Shown: in pieces, positions 16,832 through 26,400 of the stretch
Position numbering within the stretch: position 1 is the first letter of the stretch
Layout: each line of letters begins with the position of its first letter
NCBI RefSeq assembly: GCF_015207005.2
Contig: NZ_JADEXS020000001.1
Location: 8,331,001 to 8,395,000, forward strand
Source: Desmonostoc muscorum LEGE 12446
GTDB lineage: Bacteria > Cyanobacteriota > Cyanobacteriia > Cyanobacteriales > Nostocaceae
Length of the DNA: 64,000 bases
Direction of reading: 5' to 3'
Translations under genes and position numbers: made by a program
The notes under the pieces: generated by a model
Databases searched by the model: none
Seen by the model: the letters and a program-made list of their open reading frames with translations, nothing else
Told to the model about the DNA's origin: nothing

Positions 16832-19120
16832 ATGTCTGACATCAAACGCCGTCATTTTCTCCAATTTTGTGCTTCCACTTTTGCAACATTGGGTTTAAGC
16901 CAGTTGGATATTATGCAGCAGGGGAAACGCTACAGCCAAGTCCTCGCCCAAAGTACACCCCGCAAACTGGCGCTACTGGTGGGTATAAATGAGTATTCTG
17001 GTACCATCCCAGCTTTAAAAGGTTGTGTAAATGACGTTCTTTTGCAGAAAGAGTTATTAATTTACCGCTTTGGCTTTAAATCAGAGGATATTCGCATCTT
17101 GACGGATAAACAAGCCACCCGTCAAGGTATCCTCACAGCCTTTGAAGAACATTTGATTAATCAAGCTAAACCTGGGGATGTGGTGGTGTTCCACTTTTCT
17201 GGACATGGTTCACAAGTAGAAGATCGCGATCGCGATTCCCCTGATGGACTCAACAGCACTTTTGTACCCATAGATAGCCAATTACCGCCAGGATATCCGG
17301 TTGTTGGTGGCGCAGTCCAAGACATTATGGGACACACGCTGTTTTTACTGATGTCTGCACTGAAAACAGACAACATTACTGTTGTGTTAGATAGCTGTCA
17401 TTCTGGCGGTGGGACACGGGGGAATTTGCGGGTGCGATCGCGTGATGGTAGTTCACTTCTGCAACCGAGTCAAGCGGAACTCGATTATCAGCAACAATGG
17501 TTAAAAAAACTCGGACTTTCACAACAACAATTTATCGAACGTCGCAGAAAAGGAGTTGCTAAGGGAGTTGTCATCGCCAGCGCCAAACGCGAACAATACG
17601 CCGCCGATGCAGCTTTTGATGACTTTTATGCTGGAGCCTTTACTTATTTATTAACTCAATATCTATGGCAGCAAAGTGGAAATGAACCTGTGAATAGAGC
17701 GATCGTCAATGTAGCTCGGAGTACGAAAGTTCTAGCTAGAGAGCAAGGAAACTTTCAAGATCCCCAATTAGAAACAAACTTTAGCAGAGAAAATACCAAC
17801 GCACCGATCTATTTCTCTTCCTTTTCGGCTCTCCCAGCAGAGGCTGTGGTTACTCAAGTCAAGGGAGACCAAGTAAAATTGTGGCTCGGCGGCATAGATT
17901 CACAAAGTTTGGAAGCGTTTAAAAAAGATATGATTTTAACCGTCTTAGATCCTAAAGGCGGTGAAAGAGGACTGGTAAAGTTAGGCGATCGCCAAGGATT
18001 AATTGCCAATGGTAAACTACTAACAACTGCCAGGGCACAAACCACAATTCAACCAGGAACTTTATTACAAGAACGCATCCGCAGCATCCCCAACAATCTA
18101 ACTTTAAAAATTGGGCTAGATGACTCCTTAGATAATAATACTACCCAGCAGGCAACCCAAGCGTTAGGAGCAATTAATCGCATTGAGCCCAAACCCTTAG
18201 GGACTTTTGAGGTGCAATATATTTTTGGACGCATGAGTGAGGTCAAACATCAACAATTACAGAAACAACGAATAGTTAATTTACCCACCGTAGGCAGTTT
18301 TGGTTTATTTTTACCTAGCCAAGATCAGATAGTTCCGGCCTCTTTTGGTAATGGTAATGAAACAGTAACTGAGGCAGTAAAGCGGTTGCAACCGAAGTTA
18401 AAATCACTGTTAGCAGCCAGAATTGTCAAGCAAATACTAGGAAATGCTAACACCTCGCGGATTGCAGTCACCGCATCCATGAATATCGCTGTCAATAATG
18501 AGTTGTTTGCTGAAACTTTCACAATTCGCGGTGCTGTGAAAAAAGAAACCGGAGAGCTAAATAAACCAGCGCCAGCACAGCCGCTCAATTCTTCTGATTC
18601 TGGTGTAGCCAAATTACCAATAGGAACTGAGATTACTTTCCAAATTGCAAATAACGAATCTAGTCCTCTCTACGTCAGCATTTTGGTAATTGATGCTCAA
18701 GGAGAAATGACAGTTATTTTTCCCAATAATTGGTCAGCCTCAGATGATGCGGCGTTAATAGAAGCCAAACAAAAGCAGGTAATTCCCCAGACTGATGACG
18801 GGTTTAAACTCACCATTGGCGAACCTTTAGGAATCTCAGAAGCCCTGATCATTGCTAGTACAACACCTTTACGAAATTCTCTCAAAGCATTGCAAACAAT
18901 TGCTAAGTCAAGGGGACTGGAAAATCGCAGTGCGCCTGTTGCCATCCCTGATGAAGTGTTAGATGTTACCAATAGTTTGCTCTATGACTTAGATGCAGGG
19001 ACTCGTGGCGGCATTAATGTCGAAGGGATCGCACTCCCAGATGGAGTTCGTGGTATTGATACCAAAAAACTGGCAGCAATGGCGATCGCATTTGAGGTGG
19101 TTGCTGCTGCCAATAGTTAG
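16832..19120 (+). CDS. Tat-exported caspase-family (C14) peptidase with DUF4384-like tail
   Basis: A 762-residue protein. Its N-terminus has a twin-arginine signal, KRRHFLQF, followed by a modest hydrophobic stretch, so export in folded form is predicted. The caspase-like (orthocaspase) domain spans about 48-320 and carries His125 (HFSGHG) and Cys189 (DSCHSGG), the classical dyad. A central region of unknown fold is followed by a DUF4384-like segment (about 590-650, LPIGTEITFQIAN..YVSILVIDAQGE). Family members cleave after basic residues. It follows four CHAT genes and shares an upstream 17-mer with one of them, so a joint proteolytic pathway is plausible but inferred. Confidence 0.92.
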   Translation: MSDIKRRHFLQFCASTFATLGLSQLDIMQQGKRYSQVLAQSTPRKLALLVGINEYSGTIPALKGCVNDVLLQKELLIYRFGFKSEDIRILTDKQATRQGILTAFEEHLINQAKPGDVVVFHFSGHGSQVEDRDRDSPDGLNSTFVPIDSQLPPGYPVVGGAVQDIMGHTLFLLMSALKTDNITVVLDSCHSGGGTRGNLRVRSRDGSSLLQPSQAELDYQQQWLKKLGLSQQQFIERRRKGVAKGVVIASAKREQYAADAAFDDFYAGAFTYLLTQYLWQQSGNEPVNRAIVNVARSTKVLAREQGNFQDPQLETNFSRENTNAPIYFSSFSALPAEAVVTQVKGDQVKLWLGGIDSQSLEAFKKDMILTVLDPKGGERGLVKLGDRQGLIANGKLLTTARAQTTIQPGTLLQERIRSIPNNLTLKIGLDDSLDNNTTQQATQALGAINRIEPKPLGTFEVQYIFGRMSEVKHQQLQKQRIVNLPTVGSFGLFLPSQDQIVPASFGNGNETVTEAVKRLQPKLKSLLAARIVKQILGNANTSRIAVTASMNIAVNNELFAETFTIRGAVKKETGELNKPAPAQPLNSSDSGVAKLPIGTEITFQIANNESSPLYVSILVIDAQGEMTVIFPNNWSASDDAALIEAKQKQVIPQTDDGFKLTIGEPLGISEALIIASTTPLRNSLKALQTIAKSRGLENRSAPVAIPDEVLDVTNSLLYDLDAGTRGGINVEGIALPDGVRGIDTKKLAAMAIAFEVVAAANS

Positions 19121-19257
19121 CTAATTTCGGCATAATTGATCTGAATTATTGCTGAGAAAGTAATGAAAGGCAAACCCGCCATACGTGTGCAAATCCAAAT
19201 GCGCGGTACTATAATTTTTCACGGCATGTGGAAGAGTTAACGCACCCTTCCCTAGCT

Positions 19258-20220
19258 TTATGCTGGCATCAATTCCTGAATGCGTTGTGGCTCGTCTCCC
19301 AGCCAATCTGGATTTTGGGCAGTGCTGTCAAAAATCGATGAAGTTTTGAATGGCTCAAATTCGCCGCTTGATGCTGCTTTTGCCGTTTTTTCTAAGAGCG
19401 ATCGCACTTGCTGGTCATTCATTGGCTGGAATGTCCGCACTGCTGTAAAGGCTTGTTCGAGAATCTCCATGCTGTCAATTCCGGTAATTACAACCGATGT
19501 TGGCAGATTCAGAGCATACTGTAAACACTCGATTGGCTTTACGGTATTTGATCGCAAAAGTATACCATTTCCTAAACTTTTCATGCCGAGAACGCCGATG
19601 TTTTGTTTAACTAGTTCTGGCAAAACCAGCTTCTCAAAGCTCCGGTAATGTGCATCCATGACATTTAATGGCATCTGCACTGTATCAAATTTAAACTTAT
19701 GACTGGCTGCAACTTCCAACATATGCAGATGCACGTGGGGGTCTTTATGTCCAGTGAAACCAATGTATCGCAGCTTACCAGCTTCCCGTGCTTCAATCAA
19801 GGCAGCATTCGCCCCTTCTGGGTCAAAAACTCGATGCGGATCTTCGTAGCGAATAATTTCGTGGTGCTGAACAAGATCGATGTAATCAACTTGCAAACGT
19901 TGAAGTGATTCGTCTAGCTGTTTTGCTGCTGCTTTCTTAGACCGACCGTCAATTTTTGTCATCAGGAACACTTTGTCACGGTAGCGATCGCGCAGTGCTT
20001 TGCCCATACGAATTTCGCTAACTCCATCATTGTAATCCCAACTATTGTCCATAAAAGTAATGCCGCCATCGATCGCTGTGCGAACAATCCGGATAGCTAG
20101 TTGCTCATCAATGTGCTTCAAGCCAATATGCCAACCACCCAGTCCGATAGCCGAAACTTTCTCTTTTGTACTACCGAGAACTCGATATAGCATTTCTGAA
20201 TTTGATGTAGTTTCGGACAT
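19258..20220 (-). CDS. Aldo/keto reductase
   Basis: A 320-residue NAD(P)H-dependent aldo/keto reductase. The expected catalytic tetrad is visible: Asp58 and Tyr63 (FMDNSWDYNDG), Lys89 (LMTKIDG) and His119 (DLVQHHE). The barrel proceeds through GFTGHKDP and ends with a helical tail. The ATG is preceded by AAGGAG at normal spacing (20225-20230 on the minus strand). It is transcribed towards the caspase gene and apparently alone. The substrate cannot be told from sequence; the family reduces small aldehydes and ketones. Confidence 0.92.
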   Translation of the reverse strand: MSETTSNSEMLYRVLGSTKEKVSAIGLGGWHIGLKHIDEQLAIRIVRTAIDGGITFMDNSWDYNDGVSEIRMGKALRDRYRDKVFLMTKIDGRSKKAAAKQLDESLQRLQVDYIDLVQHHEIIRYEDPHRVFDPEGANAALIEAREAGKLRYIGFTGHKDPHVHLHMLEVAASHKFKFDTVQMPLNVMDAHYRSFEKLVLPELVKQNIGVLGMKSLGNGILLRSNTVKPIECLQYALNLPTSVVITGIDSMEILEQAFTAVRTFQPMNDQQVRSLLEKTAKAASSGEFEPFKTSSIFDSTAQNPDWLGDEPQRIQELMPA

Positions 20221-20576
20221 GTATTCTCCTTGTATAGCAACTACTACTTAAATACATACAACTGGGTGCTAATTTAAACATAATAACAATCTCACAATAT
20301 CTTTCTCAAGATACAGTTTTCGACTCAATAAGGCATAATTACTGTATTTAGTCACCATTCCAATTCAAAATAGATTTCAGTGAAAAATGTTTAAGTACGC
20401 AACACTAGTTATAAATAAAACAAATATTCTCTCGTTAATCGTGTCTCTACCCACTTGCTCTAGTCGAAAAAATCAGCGAACCGGAAATGATAACTGACAA
20501 CAAGCGTGAACTTTGTCACAATGAGTTCGTCGATGATTTTTGTTAGCAAAGAAAGCGAATTTCAAGGAGTCGGACT
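20221..20576. other. Intergenic region, no gene seen
   Basis: An AT-rich stretch between divergent genes, expected to hold promoters of the aldo/keto reductase and the endolysin-like gene. AAGGAG at 20564-20569 lies 7 bases before a possible CTG start at 20577. No palindrome or repeat stands out. Confidence 0.4.
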
Positions 20577-21287
20577 CTGAAAGGCTTTGAATTCAAAGGT
20601 GTTGAAAAACTGATTGGGCCAATAGCGGCGCTTCTTGGCTTCGTGTATTTGTTGCAGTGGTATATTCAAGGAGAATTGCGATCGCCTTCCGATCCAATCT
20701 TTGAAGTTAGACAGCCACCTTTGGTAATGAAAGAGGGCGACCCTTATATTCGCGCTCTAATGCGAACCATCTCGGCAAGTGAGGCAAGTGGTAACCGTCC
20801 CTATTCTCTGTTGTATGGTGGACAACAAGTCAGCGACCTCAGCCGACATCCCCAGATATGCGTCAGAATTGTCACAGGCCCCAACACAGGTAATTGTTCC
20901 ACTGCTGCTGGTAGATATCAAATCATCAACACTACCTGGTACAATATAGCGCCTCGCTATCACCCAAACCCAATGCGGTTGATGTTTTGGGTTAATTATA
21001 GTTTTGAAGCAGAATATCAAGACATAGTAGTTTATCGTTGGTTGAATGATTCCAAAGTTTGGGGAACTAATATTTCTCAACTCTTGCGCCAGGGAAAATT
21101 AAATGATGTTTTGCGGCGACTTTCTCCCACTTGGACGAGTTTAGGATATGGCATAGAAACTAACTCTGTTAGTAGGTCTTTGCCTAAGATTTATCAGAAA
21201 ATATTGCAAGAGGAATTAAACGCAGCTAACCAACCAACAACCCCAAATTTGACTCCATTCCCAAATCCTTCCAGCAAACAACGATAA
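20577..21287 (+). CDS. Membrane-anchored lambda-type endolysin (GH104-like)
   Basis: The core resembles phage lambda R endolysin (GH104, murein-degrading): TISASEASGNRPY, where the Glu is the expected catalytic residue, then GGQQVSDLSRHP and STAAGRYQIINTTW. The N-terminus has one hydrophobic segment, LIGPIAALLGFVYLLQW, suggesting membrane anchoring with the enzyme facing the wall. The start is uncertain. AAGGAG at 20564 points to a CTG at 20577, which keeps the whole membrane segment. GTG at 20643 would cut it in half. No ATG precedes the domain. There are no phage genes nearby, so this looks like a cell-owned muralytic enzyme. Confidence 0.75.
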   Translation: MKGFEFKGVEKLIGPIAALLGFVYLLQWYIQGELRSPSDPIFEVRQPPLVMKEGDPYIRALMRTISASEASGNRPYSLLYGGQQVSDLSRHPQICVRIVTGPNTGNCSTAAGRYQIINTTWYNIAPRYHPNPMRLMFWVNYSFEAEYQDIVVYRWLNDSKVWGTNISQLLRQGKLNDVLRRLSPTWTSLGYGIETNSVSRSLPKIYQKILQEELNAANQPTTPNLTPFPNPSSKQR

Positions 21288-21411
21288 AAAGTACACCATC
21301 TATCAATACGGTTCAGTTAAGGCGCAGTTCATATTTCTCGCAATCATTAATCTCAAAATATGCGCCTAACACACCCTACAATAATTTTATTTTTACTACG
21401 CAGAGAGATTA

Positions 21412-21453
21412 TTCTGACTTCTGAATTCTGACTTCTGAATTCTGACTTCTGAA
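21412..21453. repeat. Three tandem copies of a 14-bp repeat
   Basis: TTCTGACTTCTGAA repeats at 21412, 21426 and 21440 without change. It lies just past the stop codon of the small membrane protein gene. Confidence 0.95.
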
Positions 21454-21460
21454 TTCTTCT

Positions 21461-21889
21461 TCAATATCTGCTACTGGGAAAAAATAGAATATCTATTACT
21501 TCACCCACTACCAAACCCAATACTGCTAGTATTGTTAATATCCAAAATGAATCTAGTTTGTTGAAACCAGCAAAACGCATTTCCAAGTCAGCTAAAAGCG
21601 TAGTTGCTAATGGTATAAGAAATAGACTAAATAATAACGACCAAGTTGCTACTAAAGCAATTGATGTGCTTAAAAATAAGATGATAACTAAGGCTTTAGA
21701 GCCAAATTCCACTAAACGCTCTAACCAAGAAATACTCTTGCGTGTTACAGCTATAACCATAGCAGCGACAAAAGCTCCCACTAACCAAATAATATGATGA
21801 GCAGCAAGATACCACCCCAGTAAGGCATAAGCCAGCCAGAGTAACCCTAAAGCCATCAAAGGAATCCTGTAAAAAAATTCCGCATTCAT
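21461..21889 (-). CDS. Small integral membrane protein, function unknown
   Basis: A 142-residue, very hydrophobic protein with about five predicted transmembrane segments. These include MALGLLWLAYALLGWYLA, IIWLVGAFVAAMVIAV, a VIILFLSTSIALVA stretch, and WILTILAVLGLVVGEVIDIL. I recognise no domain. It converges with the endolysin-like gene and reads in from an IS remnant. The start is the first ATG of the frame. Clean coding sequence and membrane topology support a real gene. Confidence 0.7.
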   Translation of the reverse strand: MNAEFFYRIPLMALGLLWLAYALLGWYLAAHHIIWLVGAFVAAMVIAVTRKSISWLERLVEFGSKALVIILFLSTSIALVATWSLLFSLFLIPLATTLLADLEMRFAGFNKLDSFWILTILAVLGLVVGEVIDILFFPSSRY

Positions 21890-22022
21890 ACAGCCAAAGC
21901 TTGTAAAAATACTAAGTTCGTATTCTAATTTTAGTAAAAAATAGTTATCCTCGGCAGAGAATTGTACTAACGTTGCTCAGAATATTCCTCTATCTACAGA
22001 GCAAATTTAACTACATACTGTT

Positions 22023-22910
22023 TATCCCACATTCCGCACCCTAACTGTCACAAAGGGGTTATTACTGAGTATTGCCTCTAGAATGAGAGTAAAAGAATAC
22101 TTTATTGTTTATGTAGGGAGATTATTGACCTAGCCTAAATAATATTTATATTCTCAATAAGCAGCAATAATTATTTATGTTTTCTCGATAGATAAAAACT
22201 TATGATTGTTACGAAAATATTTGTATTTAGCTTATGAGATGTCGATTAAAAACCATTATAATTTCTAACTATTAATTTTTATTAATAGTCTCTATCACAA
22301 ATAAGTTTTCGATATAGTCTGATTACAATTTATAATAGTAGTGACAATTCTCTGGCAGAAAATTCAGAATATATTCTCTTTCTGAAGTCAAATTTGATAT
22401 TGATATTTCATTGCTTTGACCACATGTCCTGGGCTGATTTTCTCTCCTGGCTCTTGACCGATTAATTCATTAATAATTTCCACCAAGCCTATAGAGTCTA
22501 TAATCCCTGCTATTATACCCAAATGGTCTAGATTTTGAATTTCGATTTCTTTCAGATTAGACATAGCGATAGAACAGAGTAAACAACATCTGTTCAAATT
22601 TTCATATTTTATGTACCTAAAAATCTATTTACTCTTCCGTCAGGTTAGTTCTGACCATTTCTCGACCAACTAATCATAAGTAATCATCATTTATACTATG
22701 TCTGCTGGTTAGATAATTGTGTATCAATAAGTATCAAAAAATATAAGTATTTCCGCGATCGCTCTTTGGAGAAAAACTTTTTGGTTTACTGCTAATTATT
22801 CTTATTAAGTTTTAAAATACTACTCCTCGTTATAGTTCATAAGTACTATTTAGTGAAAATTAGTTAAGTACTAATGAACTTGTGACAGTTAGGGTGCGGA
22901 ATGTGGGATA
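22023..22910. mobile_element. Internally deleted IS1634-like element with perfect terminal inverted repeats
   Basis: TATCCCACATTCCGCACC and the next 13 bases (22023-22053) are repeated exactly in inverse orientation at 22880-22910. The enclosed 888 bases are AT-rich and hold only the N-terminal piece of a transposase on the minus strand. No flanking target duplication is obvious. It is a non-autonomous deletion derivative that a full-length relative could in principle still mobilise. Confidence 0.8.
22388..22564 (-). pseudogene. N-terminal fragment of an IS1634-family transposase (DUF4277)
   Basis: MSNLKEIEIQNLDHLGI followed by AGIIDSIGLVEIINELIG and GHVVKAM is the start of the DUF4277 segment typical of IS1634-type transposases. 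After KAM the sequence diverges and stops within six residues, so nearly the whole catalytic part is gone. It lies inside the inverted repeats at 22023 and 22910. Confidence 0.8.
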
Positions 22911-22919
22911 CAAGATTTG

Positions 22920-23114
22920 ATGGCTATTTCAGTTTCTTCACGGGCTATATCTAGCCTACAAGCTTGTTTAGGTGTAGCTGCTTACAGAAGTGGTTATTAC
23001 ATGGCTGCTTCAAATATTCCCGAATCAGAAATTGGGCGGAACTGGTTGCTAGAAAAAGCTTTCCCTAACCTGCTTGATTTTTATCAAACAGGTCGGTTGA
23101 GTGGAAAGCAATAA
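22920..23114 (+). CDS. Short hypothetical protein or gene remnant next to the IS
   Basis: A 64-residue frame beginning ten bases after the right inverted repeat of the IS1634-like element. It reads MAISVSSRAISSLQA and ends LLDFYQTGRLSGKQ. Composition is protein-like but I recognise no family. It may be the 3' piece of a gene cut by the insertion, since the frame runs back into the inverted repeat before a stop. Whether it is expressed is unknown. Confidence 0.3.
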   Translation: MAISVSSRAISSLQACLGVAAYRSGYYMAASNIPESEIGRNWLLEKAFPNLLDFYQTGRLSGKQ

Positions 23115-23426
23115 TTAATATTCTGCTGTTGGTTAATAAAGACAAATTTATATTTATGAAAAAATACTTATTTATACAATACTTTTGCCAAAAGAAGAGT
23201 CTACAAAAATTAAAAAAGCCTTGCGATAAACCTGGAAGGAATTTTTAGGACTGATTGTTTTTGCCCAGCTTCGGAGAAATGGGAGTTTGTACATCAACTC
23301 ACCCTCTTAAATTGGCGAAGGTATTGTTACCCTTGATAAATTGTTTAATTCCCCCCTTCTTCCCTATCTTGATAAAATTTCAGAAGATGAAAAATATGAT
23401 AGCTGGATTGCTGTATAGTTTGAGTT
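23115..23426. other. AT-rich intergenic region, no gene seen
   Basis: About 310 bases ahead of the giant kinase gene. No convincing coding segment, repeat or RNA is visible. It probably contains the kinase promoter. Confidence 0.4.
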
Positions 23427-26400
23427 ATGCCAGATTATCCTTTCAAGAGTTGTTCTATGATTGCTCTACCTGGTATTGCCATCCAAGACAAGATATACGA
23501 AAGTTCTAATTCTCTGGTTTATCGGGGCATTAGAGACGATGGAGTAGCGATCGTAGTAAAAATACTCAAGCAAGATTATCCCTCACCTCAAGAATTAACC
23601 CGCTACAGACAGGAATATAAAATTACCCGTTCGCTGAATCTGGAAGGAGTTGTCAAGGCATACAGCCAGCAGGACTATCAACGCACTCTGGTGATTATCT
23701 TAGAAGATTTTGGGGGAGAGTCCCTAGAGCAATGGATTCACAAGCACCCAGACATATTCTGCCCCATGCCTTTATCCACTTTTCTTGGTCTGGCGATCGC
23801 CCTCACCGACATTCTTGGCAGAATCCATGCAGCCAATGTAATTCATAAAGATATCAACCCTGGAAACATAGTCTTTAATCTGGAAACTGGCATTGTCAAA
23901 ATAATTGACTTTGGGATTGCCACCCAATTTAATCGCACGAATCCGACGTTCAAAAGTCCCCATGTGTTAGAAGGCACGCTTGCCTATCTGTCGCCAGAGC
24001 AAACCGGGCGGATGAACCGGATGCTCGACTATCGCACCGATTTCTACTCGCTAGGCGTAACCTTCTACGAACTGTTAACTGGACAGCTACCGTTCCCCAC
24101 TCAAGACATCCTGGAGCTAGTTCATTGTCATATTGCCAAACCGCCGATTCCTGTGCATGAATTGAACGCCACGATTCCCAAACCCATTTCAGGGATAATT
24201 TTGAAGTTGATGGCGAAAAATGCGGAGGATCGCTATCAAAGTGCCTGGGGCATCAAAGCGGATCTAGAACGCTGCGCCGGGCAACTGGCAGAAATGGGTC
24301 AGATCAACGCCATGTCGTTGGGAGTGCAAGATGTTTCAGAACAGTTTTGCATTCCTCAGAAACTGTATGGACGAGAAGCCCAGACTAAAGCATTATTGGC
24401 GGCGTTTGACAGAGTGGTTAGAAAAGAGACGTTTGGCGAAATTTGTCAACTAGAGAAAGGCATAGAAAATACTCAATTCAATATCGAACTCATGCTCGTT
24501 GCTGGTTACGCTGGCGTTGGCAAAACAGCATTGGTGCAAGAACTCTATAAACCCATCACAGCAAAGCACGGCTATTTCATATCGGGTAAATTTGACCAAT
24601 TCAGGCGCAATATTCCCTACAGCGCTATTGTGGATGCCCTGCAAAAGTTGGTGCAGCAACTTCTGGGGGAACCGGATGAGCAAGTGCAACAGTGGCGATC
24701 GCGTCTACTCACTGCTTTGGGAAGCAACGGACAAATTATCGTAGATGTCATTCCCGAAGTTGAGTTCATTATTGGCAAGCAGCCACCTGTGTCCGAAGTT
24801 GGAGCAACAGAAGCACAGAATCGCTTCAATCTCACATTTCAAAGATTTGTGCGGGCGTTTTGTGCAAAAGAGCATCCCCTAGTCATTTTCTTAGACGATC
24901 TACAGTGGATTGATTCTGCGACGTTGAAGTTAATCGAACTCATCTTACTTGATGAGCAAATCCAGTATCTGTTTTTGATCGGAGCCTACCGAGATAACGA
25001 ACTGACTCCAACGCATCCGTTGGTCTTAACGCTAGAGAAGCTGCGAAAAGGGGGAGCAGTACTTCAGGAAATCATCCTGACCCCCTTAACACTGGAACCG
25101 TTAAGCCAACTGATAGCTGAGACATTACATCACAATCCTGACATCGTTCGTTCCCTAGCCCAAGCTGTGTCACGTAAAACCGAGGGCAACCCTTTCTTTG
25201 TTGGTGAATTTTTGAAGCTGCTGCATAGCGAAAACCTGTTAACCTTTGATGCCCAACAGTTGAGTTGGCAGTGGAATTTAACTGAGATTGAAGCTCAAGA
25301 TATCACCGATAATGTGGTGGAGTTGCTGCTGCGTCAATTGCGAAAATTACCGGAAGCAACACAGCAAACTCTCTGCATCGCGGCTTGTGTTGGGTCTGAG
25401 TTTGATTTAGAAACGTTGGCGATCGTTTGCGAAAAATCACCGAAAGCAATTTTCCAGGATTTATTAGAAGTAATACAAGCGGGATTAATTCAACCTCTGT
25501 CTGAATTGGACGAAGATTTGTTAGTTCAAGAGTATAAGTTTCTGCACGATCGCGTTCAGCAAGCGGCTTATGCTTTGATTGATGAATCGCAGAAACAGGT
25601 TGTTCATCTCCAAATCGGTCGCAATTTGCTCGAAAAAACTTCACCAGAGCAACGATCTGATCGGTTGTTTGAAATCATCGATCATCTCAATCAAGGACTT
25701 GAGCTAGTCACTGCTCGATCAGAACGAACTGAAATTGCCAGATTGAATTTAATGGCAGGTCAGAAAGCAAAGGCAGCAACGGCTTATGAAGCAGCTTTTA
25801 AGTATTTCACTACAGGGCTTAAACTCCTCAATTGGGAGAGTTGGCTCAGTGAGTATGATCTCACCTTAGCGCTGTACTCAGAAGCAGCAGAAGCGGCGTA
25901 TCTCCAAGGTTGCTTTGATGAGATGGAACAGTTGGTAGAAGTGGTACTTGATCGCGCTAAGACAGTACTTGATAAAGTGCAGGTTTACGATAGCAAAATT
26001 CAAAGATATTTGTCACAGAGCAACCTGAAAGAAGCACTCAAAATTGGCTTGGAAGTGTTGAAGCTTCTGGGAGTGATTTTACCAGAAAATCCAAGTGAGT
26101 TAGATGTTCGAGGCGAATTGGAGTCAACGGCGGCACTACTCGCCCAACGAGAAATTGAAGACTTGATCAATTTACCAGAGATGACTGCACCAGAACCGCT
26201 AGCAGCAATGTCAATCCTAGCGAATATAGGGTCTGCGGCATTCATAGCATCACCAGCACTGGTGATACTGATTGCTTGCAAAATGGTGAATTTATCAATC
26301 AACTACGGCAATGCTACCTGGTCACCACTGAGTTATGCTGGCTACGGGTTTGTTCTATGTGGAGTTGTTCAAGACATTGAACTCGGATATAAATTTGGTC

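Noticed and set aside
23255..23509. 84-codon frame before the giant kinase
   Set aside because: No domain, no ribosome site, and it overlaps the kinase start in another frame.
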